Origin: Actinomycetota bacterium
GTDB taxonomy: Bacteria; Actinomycetota; Thermoleophilia; Gaiellales; F1-60-MAGs149
Length of the DNA stretch: 5,753 nucleotides
Direction of reading: 5' to 3'
Assembly: GCA_947481755.1 (NCBI GenBank)
Contig: CANKHS010000090.1
Location: forward strand, 1 to 5,753
The notes under the pieces are model-generated. The model was not told the origin of the DNA and searched no databases. It was given only the letters and a program-made list of their open reading frames with translations. This document shows, piece by piece, positions 1 to 5,094 of the stretch. A program made the position numbers and the translations under genes. How positions within the stretch are numbered: position 1 is the first letter of the stretch; each line of letters opens with the position of its first letter.

Positions 1-416
1 CCATGGACTTTCGAATGTGTAAACCCTGCGCATGAGAACTCTGGCGTAGTGGTGCGCGCGTGCTGGATGACACCGGCATCAAACATCCGTTGCGCAAACG
101 GCGACGTTGCCTCCGCGACGAGGTCTTGATAGACCCTCGAACCCATCGACCATGGTTGTCCAGCGATTGGCACCTCATCTTTAATCGCCGTGACGATCCC
201 TTCGAGTGGCCGCGCGGTGCCGTCCTGCCACCGCTGCTCGGCCAGCTTGGCCTCGGCACGGGCCTCGTCGTAGCGCGTCCAGCAAAAGGCGTTAATCGTC
301 GGCTCGACAGCCTCCGCCCGGGCGATCAAGGCATCGAGCACCTCGACGGGTGAGAGCGTCTTGGCAGCGAAGCCAGCGAGTGCATCGCTGGCGGTGATGT
401 ATGCGAGGTCCGTCAT
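1..416 (-). CDS. Amidase-signature family hydrolase, N-terminal 138 residues (partial)
   Basis: This reading frame starts with ATG at 416 on the minus strand and runs open off the left edge, so only the N-terminal part is present. Amidase-signature enzymes (the GatA, fatty-acid-amide hydrolase and NylA superfamily) hydrolyse amide bonds with a Ser-cisSer-Lys triad. Visible are the usual N-terminal helix (LSPVEVLDALIARAEAVEP, 21-39), INAF (41-44), and PLEGIVTAIKDEVPIAG (70-86), in which K79 is the expected catalytic lysine. TTTPEFSCAGFTHSK (122-136) follows, equivalent to the 'KTNxPEF' stretch of the family. The glycine/serine-rich signature carrying the two serines lies beyond the window, so catalytic competence cannot be judged. 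There is no signal peptide, so it is probably cytoplasmic. It diverges from the S58 peptidase gene across 54 bases. The start is supported by a TAGGCT -10-like hexamer six bases upstream. The family call is firm; the substrate is unknown. Confidence 0.9.
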   Translation of the reverse strand, partial: MTDLAYITASDALAGFAAKTLSPVEVLDALIARAEAVEPTINAFCWTRYDEARAEAKLAEQRWQDGTARPLEGIVTAIKDEVPIAGQPWSMGSRVYQDLVAEATSPFAQRMFDAGVIQHARTTTPEFSCAGFTHSKVH

Positions 417-422
417 GCGACA

Positions 423-452
423 AGCCTAGTGGGCTGGGCAGAACAGTGTCAG
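423..452 (-). promoter_or_regulatory. Candidate leaderless promoter of the amidase gene
   Basis: Read on the minus strand, CTGACA (447-452) is one base off the -35 consensus TTGACA. An 18-base spacer separates it from TAGGCT (423-428), which fits TANNNT. Six bases then lead to the ATG at 416, placing transcription initiation at about the start codon. There is no Shine-Dalgarno sequence. Prediction by eye only. Confidence 0.55.
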
Positions 453-463
453 TCCGGTACCGT
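435..463 (+). promoter_or_regulatory. Candidate leaderless promoter of the S58 peptidase gene
   Basis: TACCGT (458-463) fits TANNNT and lies seven bases before the ATG at 471. A weak -35 candidate, TGGGCA (435-440), stands 17 bases upstream of it. This element supports ATG 471 over the in-frame GTG at 429. It shares 435-452 with the divergent amidase promoter. Confidence 0.45.
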
Positions 464-470
464 CTGCGGC

Positions 471-1604
471 ATGAGTGATCCCCAGCTCGTCACCCCGTCC
501 GGCAAGCCTCGTGCCCGCTCCCTCGGCATTCCCTTTACGGGGACGCCTGGCCCATGGAATGCGATCACGGATGTGCCGGGCGTTGAGGTTGGCTACACGA
601 CGGTGATCGAGGGTGACGATGTGCGTACCGGCGTCACTGGCATCCACCCGCGTGGCAAGGCCAATCCGCACGATGCCTGCGCTGCCGGCGTCTACTCGCT
701 CAACGGCAATGGCGAGATGACGGGCTGGGCCTGGATCGAAGAGTCTGGCACCGTCAGCCTGCCGATTGCCATCACCAGTACGGCCGCCGTCGGCATCGCC
801 CAGGCGGGCATCAATAGCTGGGTCCACGAGCGCTTCCCCGACCCCAACGACGAGTGGGCGCTCCCGGTTGCGGCCGAGACGTGGGACGGCTTTCTGCATG
901 CGATCAACGACCGCAGGATCACCGAGGCTGAGGTACATGGAGCACTTGATTCGGCGGCGAGCGGGCCGATCGAGGAGGGCTCGGTTGGTGGTGGCACGGG
1001 GATGAACTGCTGCGGCTTTAAGGCCGGCAGCGGGACGGCCTCGCGGCAGGTTGCCTGGGGGTCTGAGACCTACACCGTCGGCGTGTTTGTGCAGAGCAAC
1101 TTTGGCAGTCGCGGCGAGTTGACGATTGCGGGCGTCCACCTTGGCGAGGCACTCGCAGACGACGATCCGCTTGGCTCGGACGATTGGGTGGTCCCGCCCG
1201 GGGCCGGCTCGATCATCGTGATTCTCGCGACAGACGCGCCGCTGCTGCCGACGCAGATGAAGGCGCTGGCACGCCGGGTGCCGCTCGGCTTGGCCCGCCT
1301 CGGCACCACAGGCTCACACTTTTCGGGCGACATCTTCCTGGCTTTTTCGACGGCAAACTCGGGTGCGTTCTCGGGTGGCTTTCCACTTGGTGAGCCCACA
1401 AGCGCCGAGATCTCGTCGCTCTCGTTCTTGCCCTGGACGCGGATCGACAGTCTCTTTGCGGCGACGGTGCAGTGCGTCGAAGAGGCGATCGTCAATGCGC
1501 TCGTCGCCAATGACGAGATGCACGGTCGCCTTGGTCGGCGTGTGCCGTCCTTGCCGCGCGATCGTGTCGTGGAGCTCTTGCGCGACGCTGGTCGGATCGT
1601 CTAA
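471..1604 (+). CDS. DmpA-type aminopeptidase, peptidase family S58 (P1 family)
   Basis: This 377-residue protein matches the DmpA/BapA group of self-cleaving aminopeptidases in length (DmpA is about 375) and motifs. Known members remove N-terminal residues from short peptides, amides or esters, including D- or beta-amino acid substrates. N-terminal GIPFTGTPGPWNAITDVPGVEVG (19-41) is diagnostic. GSVGGGTGM (170-178) and VQSNFG (207-212) follow; N210 is the expected oxyanion-hole Asn. GAGSIIVILATDAPLLP (244-260) contains the predicted autocleavage bond G246-S247, which would free S247 as the N-terminal nucleophile of a 131-residue beta subunit. SGDIFLAFS (285-293) supplies the S285/D287 pair expected near the active site. 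There is no signal peptide, so it is probably cytoplasmic. ATG 471 is chosen because the homologous region begins soon after it and TACCGT lies seven bases upstream; GTG 429 would add 14 unlikely residues. Its stop overlaps that of the convergent hydrolase. Substrate unknown. Confidence 0.93.
   Translation: MSDPQLVTPSGKPRARSLGIPFTGTPGPWNAITDVPGVEVGYTTVIEGDDVRTGVTGIHPRGKANPHDACAAGVYSLNGNGEMTGWAWIEESGTVSLPIAITSTAAVGIAQAGINSWVHERFPDPNDEWALPVAAETWDGFLHAINDRRITEAEVHGALDSAASGPIEEGSVGGGTGMNCCGFKAGSGTASRQVAWGSETYTVGVFVQSNFGSRGELTIAGVHLGEALADDDPLGSDDWVVPPGAGSIIVILATDAPLLPTQMKALARRVPLGLARLGTTGSHFSGDIFLAFSTANSGAFSGGFPLGEPTSAEISSLSFLPWTRIDSLFAATVQCVEEAIVNALVANDEMHGRLGRRVPSLPRDRVVELLRDAGRIV
1601..1604. 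other. Convergent stop-codon overlap (CTAA)
   Basis: The four bases CTAA hold the TAA stop of the plus-strand S58 peptidase (1602-1604) and, on the minus strand, the TAG stop of the NylB-like hydrolase (1601-1603). There is no intergenic space, and no stem-loop with a T-tract is visible around it. Each transcript must therefore end inside, or read antisense through, the opposing gene. Confidence 0.9.
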
Positions 1605-2782
1605 CCGGCGAGTGCTGCCTCGATGGCCGCATGTGCGCGGTACGTCTCGAATCCAATCGCGGTGCGCTCCGCCATCGGCTGAGCGGAGAAACGGGTGATC
1701 ACCGTGCGGGTCTCGGTGTTGATGCGGCAGACCTGGCCGAATAGCCCAAGAGCCTCATAGATCCGCCCCGGCTCGACGACCCAGAACGCGTTGCGATACT
1801 CGGACCAGCCGGCAAGGTCCTGTTCGGTCAACTGGGGACAGGCGGCAAAGGCGCGACGTGTGTCGTCGGCACCATCGCGGGTCGAGGCGATCCATCCGGT
1901 TGGGATCACCTGGTGCCCGTCGACGACGCCATTGTCGAGATGTGCCAATCCGTAGCGGGCTACGTCACGCAGCGTCGCGAGCATGCCACCGCCGGTGAAG
2001 GGGAAGCCGACCGTGTCGACGATGATCGCCGCGTCGTGCTCCATGCCGAGCTGCGCCCAGACCTCGTCGGAGAACAACTCAACGTAGGGTCGACCAGTCG
2101 CTACCTCGAGGATGCGACCCATTGCACACGTCAGGGGCGTGCGGTATTCGAAGTGATCGCCATGGGGATAGGCGAGCCCAAACTGGCTGAACAGTGCGAG
2201 CGTGCCGATCGGCTGCTCACCGCCAAGCGGGAGCGTGCCCGCCTGCTGCATGAAGCGCGTGACGTCGGAGACTTGGCCTTGCTCGGAGAGTGTGTCGTGC
2301 ATCTCCTCGAACGCGGTGCCGGCTGTCATGTCGATGACCTGGCCAACCGTCGCGTCGGCGATGCTCGTGCCTGCGAACTCGGGTGCGACGTCGGCGACGA
2401 GTGCCTCGCGCGTCAGTGTGCCCTTGGCGATCTCAATGCCCAGAAGCGTCGCGCACATCGACTTCGTCACACTCGCCAACAGGTGGCGGGTGTCGGGCTG
2501 AAGGCCGTTGAGGTAGCGCTCGTAGACGATCGATCCGTCCTGGATTACGACGAGGCCTTCCGTAGCTGACGTCTCGAGGTGCTGGTCCAGCGTGATCGTC
2601 TCGCCGTTGCGCGATTCGAGCGTGAGGTTCCCTAATTCGATCCGCCTGGTGGGCAGTTCTCGTACGGGCCCGGTACCACGGCTGATCGTCGCGGTCGGAC
2701 GAAACTCGGCCGTGCGTTGCAGCGACCGTGTGCCGTACATGTCCCAGAGCCAGTTCTCGATAGTTAATTCCTGGTCGGTCAT
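1601..2782 (-). CDS. NylB-like serine hydrolase (beta-lactamase / 6-aminohexanoate-dimer hydrolase family)
   Basis: This is a 393-residue hydrolase of the class C beta-lactamase/DD-peptidase fold. Its length equals that of the nylon-dimer hydrolase NylB (392), and by remembered sequence it follows NylB along most of its length. DTRHLLASVTKSMCATLLG (97-115) carries S104-x-x-K107, the nucleophile and general base. VIDMTAGTAFEE (149-160) is the conserved core stretch. FEYRTP (211-216) supplies the likely catalytic Y213; the Ser-to-Tyr distance of 109 is close to NylB's 103. ELFSDEVWAQLGMEHDA (235-251) and GFPFTGGGM (259-267) also correspond. GLFGQ (346-350) stands where beta-lactamases have KTG. 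Relatives include carboxylesterases, amidases and D-aminopeptidases, so the substrate is open. No signal peptide is evident. ATG 2782 is preferred over in-frame starts up to 2884, which would add a low-complexity N-terminus crossing the divergent promoter region. Confidence 0.88.
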   Translation of the reverse strand: MTDQELTIENWLWDMYGTRSLQRTAEFRPTATISRGTGPVRELPTRRIELGNLTLESRNGETITLDQHLETSATEGLVVIQDGSIVYERYLNGLQPDTRHLLASVTKSMCATLLGIEIAKGTLTREALVADVAPEFAGTSIADATVGQVIDMTAGTAFEEMHDTLSEQGQVSDVTRFMQQAGTLPLGGEQPIGTLALFSQFGLAYPHGDHFEYRTPLTCAMGRILEVATGRPYVELFSDEVWAQLGMEHDAAIIVDTVGFPFTGGGMLATLRDVARYGLAHLDNGVVDGHQVIPTGWIASTRDGADDTRRAFAACPQLTEQDLAGWSEYRNAFWVVEPGRIYEALGLFGQVCRINTETRTVITRFSAQPMAERTAIGFETYRAHAAIEAALAG

Positions 2783-2788
2783 GCAGGC

Positions 2789-2794
2789 ACTATG
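2789..2794 (-). promoter_or_regulatory. Candidate -10 element of the NylB-like hydrolase
   Basis: On the minus strand CATAGT stands six bases before the ATG at 2782. It keeps the A at position 2 and T at position 6 of TANNNT but not the first T. No good -35 is seen 16-18 bases upstream and there is no Shine-Dalgarno sequence. Weak on its own; it is listed because the spacing matches the other starts here. Confidence 0.3.
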
Positions 2795-2821
2795 ACGACC
2801 ACTGCTTCCAGCGGGTACGCT
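2792..2821 (+). promoter_or_regulatory. Candidate promoter ahead of the leader ORF and DUF4239-like gene
   Basis: ATGACG (2792-2797) matches TTGACA at four of six positions. After an 18-base spacer comes TACGCT (2816-2821), a TANNNT hexamer. Six bases later is a GTG (2828) opening a short frame that runs to the DUF4239-like start. If transcription begins at about 2828, the membrane-protein gene would have a leader of about 95 bases. Confidence 0.45.
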
Positions 2822-2827
2822 CCGGGG

Positions 2828-2926
2828 GTGACTCGTCGCCAACCAAAGCGCTTGCTCCATGCCCCCGGCGATGGCTGCACCCACATGTTGGGCGTCGGCC
2901 TGAGTCCCCTGATCGCGTTGCCATGA
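2828..2926 (+). CDS. Possible 32-residue leader peptide, ATGA-coupled to the DUF4239-like gene
   Basis: A GTG-initiated frame of 32 codons ends in TGA at 2924-2926. That stop overlaps the ATG of the next gene (2923-2925) as ATGA, the usual geometry for coupling by termination and re-initiation. The GTG lies six bases after the TANNNT hexamer TACGCT, as expected of a leaderless message. The predicted peptide has a basic N-terminus (MTRRQPKRLL) and a hydrophobic end (MLGVGLSPLIALP, beginning at an internal ATG, residue 20). The downstream gene has no Shine-Dalgarno sequence, which would suit coupling. It matches no family I know, has only one Cys and no run of a single amino acid, so it does not look like a classical attenuator peptide. 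A chance open frame remains possible. Confidence 0.35.
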   Translation: MTRRQPKRLLHAPGDGCTHMLGVGLSPLIALP

Positions 2927-3753
2927 CGCTCTTTCTGCTCGAGGCAGCGCTGGCCGTCACGGTTGGCTTGGCAATCCTGACTGGCTGGGGTGCTCGTCGC
3001 TGGTTCGTGCGCGGCAATGAGCAGGCGGTCGGAGAAGTCGATCGCATCTCAGAGTCACTTGCCTTTGTCGGTGGCGCACTCGGCATCATCGTTGGGCTCC
3101 TGCTCGTCTTCGCCGTCCAGCACTTTGAGGATTCGAAGGGCGTCGCGCGCGAAGAGGCCGGCAATGCAGTAACGCTCTATCACGCGGTCGGCCCCTATCC
3201 GGCGGCGCAGCGCACTGCATTACGCCATGACGTCGTGTGTCTGATGCGTTCGGCATCCACCGATGACTGGCAGTTGGCCAGCGTCGGCGATATGACTGGT
3301 TCGGAGAATACGTTCGCGTGGTCAAAGCGCACACAGGCGGCCGTCGAGGCGCTGCCGCAGACGACGGATACTCAGGCATCCAACCATTATTTCGTGACGG
3401 AAGCCTCCCTTAACCTCGATCGTTCACGACTACAACGGCTGCTGCTTGGAGAGCCTGAGATTCCACCGATCGTGTGGATCGTCATCTTCACGGGCACGTT
3501 CGCCTTTGTTGCCATGCTCGAGTTTCACCTCGCCTCGCGCCGCTCGCTGAGAGTGGTCGCCATTGGTGGCGTTGCAATTGTCCTGGCCGTCACTGTCTTT
3601 GCTCTGTACGAGCTCGATCGCCCATACGTCGGTTGGTCTGGGTCCTCTCTGCAGCCGGTGGCGCTCACGACGTCTCTACGACAATTGGAGAGTGGCTTCC
3701 CCGCGGAGAATTGGTCGCCCTGTCCGATACTCGTCGAGCCAGTTAAGAACTAG
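2923..3753 (+). CDS. DUF4239-like (bestrophin-like) integral membrane protein
   Basis: This is a 276-residue inner-membrane protein with two hydrophobic pairs and a central soluble part. Predicted segments by eye are 2-22, 46-66, 182-202 and 209-229. Features typical of DUF4239 proteins are the second segment (LAFVGGALGIIVGLLLVFAV, 46-65), an acidic/polar stretch with REEAGNAVTLYHAVGPYP (76-93), and the post-membrane motif ELDRPYVGWSGSSLQP (230-245), equivalent to the family's 'LDxPFxG...P'. The role of DUF4239 proteins is not established; a distant similarity to bestrophin channels is suggested for the family, and transport has not been shown here. ATG 2923 is the only good start in the frame. 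It has no Shine-Dalgarno sequence but overlaps the stop of a possible leader ORF. It is divergent from the NylB-like hydrolase and convergent with the aminotransferase. No functional link to either neighbour is visible. Confidence 0.72.
   Translation: MTLFLLEAALAVTVGLAILTGWGARRWFVRGNEQAVGEVDRISESLAFVGGALGIIVGLLLVFAVQHFEDSKGVAREEAGNAVTLYHAVGPYPAAQRTALRHDVVCLMRSASTDDWQLASVGDMTGSENTFAWSKRTQAAVEALPQTTDTQASNHYFVTEASLNLDRSRLQRLLLGEPEIPPIVWIVIFTGTFAFVAMLEFHLASRRSLRVVAIGGVAIVLAVTVFALYELDRPYVGWSGSSLQPVALTTSLRQLESGFPAENWSPCPILVEPVKN
3750..3753. other. Convergent stop-codon overlap (CTAG)
   Basis: The palindrome CTAG provides TAG on both strands: 3751-3753 for the DUF4239-like gene and 3750-3752 (minus) for the aminotransferase. 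As at the other convergent junction, no intergenic space and no terminator hairpin can be seen. Confidence 0.9.
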
Positions 3754-4931
3754 AGCGAGTCGGCGAAGCGGCGGATGCGTCGCGTCGCCTCGACCAGCGT
3801 GTCGTCGTCCATGCCGAGCGAGATGCGGACGTGGCCCGCGCCGGATGGTCCAAACGTGTGGGTCGGCAAGACGGCGACCTTCTGCTCGTCGAGCAGGCGC
3901 TTGGCAAAGGTATCGGCGTCGAGCCCGCTCGGGCGAATGTCGATCATCACGAACATGCCGGCCTCTGGGCGCCGTGGGTGGATCACGTCGGAGCCCTCAA
4001 GCTCGGCCATTACCTTGTCGAGGCGGCGCAGGTACTTCTCGCGTTCGGCGCGGGGAAAGGCGCCGCCGTCGGAAAGCGCGACCGCGCCAGCGTCTTGGAT
4101 AAATTGCACGCAGCCAAACAACATCGCCTCGAGCAGCACGCCAGCACGGGCACCGGCTTCGGCGGGCGAGATCGCCCAGCCGTGGCGAAAGCCCGTCATC
4201 GCGTACGACTTGGAGAGCGTGCCAAGGGCGATCGTGCGGTCCTCATATCCCTCAAGGGCGAGCACACTGGTGAACTCGCCCTCGTAGATAAACTCGTTGT
4301 AGACCTCGTCCGCCACGAGCCACATGTTGTGTTCGCGGCAGAGCTCGGCGATCGCCATCAGCTCGTCGCGTGTCAGCACAGAGCCGGTTGGGTTGTGCGG
4401 GTTGGTGATCACCATCGCACGCGTGCGGGGCGTAATCGCGGCGCGCAGTTCGTCGATCGAGGGGTGGAAGGCGTGGTCGGGGCGGAGTGCGATGTGCGAG
4501 ACCTCGACGCCCGTCGCACCCAACACCTGCGTGTACGGAGCGTAGAACGGCTCGGGCACGATCAGCCCATCGCCCGGGCCGACGACGGTCATCAGCATGC
4601 CGAACAGGGCAGTCTGGGCGCCGGGGAAAAAGTTGACGTGCTCGGGGCGAATCTCGCGGCCAGCCTGCTTGGTCGCGTAGGCACAGATCGCCGCGATCAC
4701 GTTGTCCTCGCCACGCGCGTTGGAGTAGCGCGTACGACCACGGGCGATCGATGCTTCGATCTCTGTCAGAACTGCAGCAGGAGGCGGCGAGTCGGGCTCG
4801 CCAATCGAGAGCATGATGATGTCCTCACCCGCGGCTCGTCGCTGCGAGGCAATGGCGTGGACTTCCCAGGCCGGGTCCGGCTCATCGGAGAGGCGGAGGG
4901 AGAGTGCGGAGAAGCCTGGGGCAGAGGTCAC
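3750..4931 (-). CDS. PLP-dependent class I/II aminotransferase
   Basis: This is a 393-residue fold-type I aminotransferase of the aspartate-aminotransferase superfamily, at normal full length and probably cytoplasmic. It moves an amino group between an amino acid and a 2-oxo acid. SIGEPD (42-47) and TRYSNARGEDNVIAAI (67-82) form the substrate-binding N-terminus. PGAQTALF (103-110) begins the cofactor region. NPHNPTG (177-183) contains N180, and DEVY (208-211) contains D208, which pairs with the pyridine nitrogen. SKSYAMTGFRHGW (240-252) has K241, the Schiff-base lysine, and R249 for the phosphate. HVRISLG (367-373) has R369, which binds the substrate carboxylate. All key residues are present. 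The SKSxAMTG core resembles arginine-pyruvate transaminase AruH as well as many general aspartate-type enzymes, so specificity cannot be assigned. The start is GTG, with TATCGT seven bases upstream and no Shine-Dalgarno sequence. It diverges from cysH. Confidence 0.95.
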   Translation of the reverse strand: MTSAPGFSALSLRLSDEPDPAWEVHAIASQRRAAGEDIIMLSIGEPDSPPPAAVLTEIEASIARGRTRYSNARGEDNVIAAICAYATKQAGREIRPEHVNFFPGAQTALFGMLMTVVGPGDGLIVPEPFYAPYTQVLGATGVEVSHIALRPDHAFHPSIDELRAAITPRTRAMVITNPHNPTGSVLTRDELMAIAELCREHNMWLVADEVYNEFIYEGEFTSVLALEGYEDRTIALGTLSKSYAMTGFRHGWAISPAEAGARAGVLLEAMLFGCVQFIQDAGAVALSDGGAFPRAEREKYLRRLDKVMAELEGSDVIHPRRPEAGMFVMIDIRPSGLDADTFAKRLLDEQKVAVLPTHTFGPSGAGHVRISLGMDDDTLVEATRRIRRFADSL

Positions 4932-4938
4932 GAACGAG

Positions 4939-4944
4939 ACGATA
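4939..4944 (-). promoter_or_regulatory. Candidate leaderless -10 element of the aminotransferase
   Basis: On the minus strand TATCGT (fits TANNNT) lies seven bases before the GTG at 4931, supporting that start and a leaderless message. No convincing -35 was found 16-18 bases upstream. Confidence 0.45.
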
Positions 4945-4984
4945 CCGGCGGCTCAGGCATCTCCGCTCTGGCAGTGATCAGAAA

Positions 4985-4997
4985 TCGAATAGTTCGA
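4985..4997. repeat. 13-base palindrome TCGAA-TAG-TTCGA
   Basis: A perfect inverted repeat with five-base arms and a three-base centre in the aminotransferase/cysH intergenic region. It could be a binding site for a dimeric regulator. It resembles the actinobacterial/Firmicute LexA box, but the half-sites are too close (three bases between CGAA and TTCG rather than six). Confidence 0.35.
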
Positions 4998-5007
4998 ACG
5001 CAGGGTG

Positions 5008-5031
5008 ATAACGGTTTGTTATAAGCAAACC
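5008..5031. promoter_or_regulatory. Overlapping inverted repeats upstream of cysH (candidate operator)
   Basis: Two inverted repeats interlock in an AT-richer patch. ATAAC-N5-GTTAT occupies 5008-5022 and GGTTTG-N7-CAAACC occupies 5013-5031, the latter centred on TTATAA. Both have perfect arms of five and six bases. They lie upstream of every candidate cysH start and 77 or more bases from the aminotransferase start. That position suits a repressor or activator site for cysH, or a small hairpin if transcribed. No known regulator consensus could be assigned. Confidence 0.4.
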
Positions 5032-5094
5032 CATTACAGAACATAAGGTATGCTTCTAGAACGTGTGAGAGCAGACCGCTCTTTTTCGACGCAG

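Noticed and set aside
60..353. Plus-strand open frame of 97 codons
   Set aside because: It is the shadow of the minus-strand amidase, whose motifs are clear across the same bases.
429..470. Upstream GTG start giving the S58 peptidase 14 more residues
   Set aside because: The extra residues do not resemble the family N-terminus, the total length would exceed DmpA, and the TACCGT hexamer fits ATG 471. The extension would also overlap the divergent amidase promoter.
1590..1640. Bidirectional terminator at the convergent junctions (also around 3740-3780)
   Set aside because: No stem-loop of useful length followed by a T-tract could be found at either junction.
2783..2884. N-terminal extension of the NylB-like hydrolase to 2884 or 2860
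   Set aside because: It would cover the divergent control region and the possible leader ORF, and has no family similarity. ATG 2782 gives a length equal to NylB.
4985..4997. LexA/SOS box
   Set aside because: The half-sites CGAA and TTCG are three bases apart, where the CGAAC-N4-GTTCG box leaves six between the same four-base cores. No SOS gene is adjacent.
3831..5024. 397-codon open frame on the plus strand opposite the aminotransferase
   Set aside because: It lies antisense to a gene with a complete set of aminotransferase motifs, has no recognisable domain, and is typical of shadow frames in GC-rich DNA. The same applies to the long antisense frames at 426-1139 and 1913-2569.
4980..5094. 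SAM-type riboswitch or Cys-rich attenuator peptide before cysH
   Set aside because: No riboswitch core helices could be recognised and no short frame rich in Cys codons is present; only small palindromes are seen.
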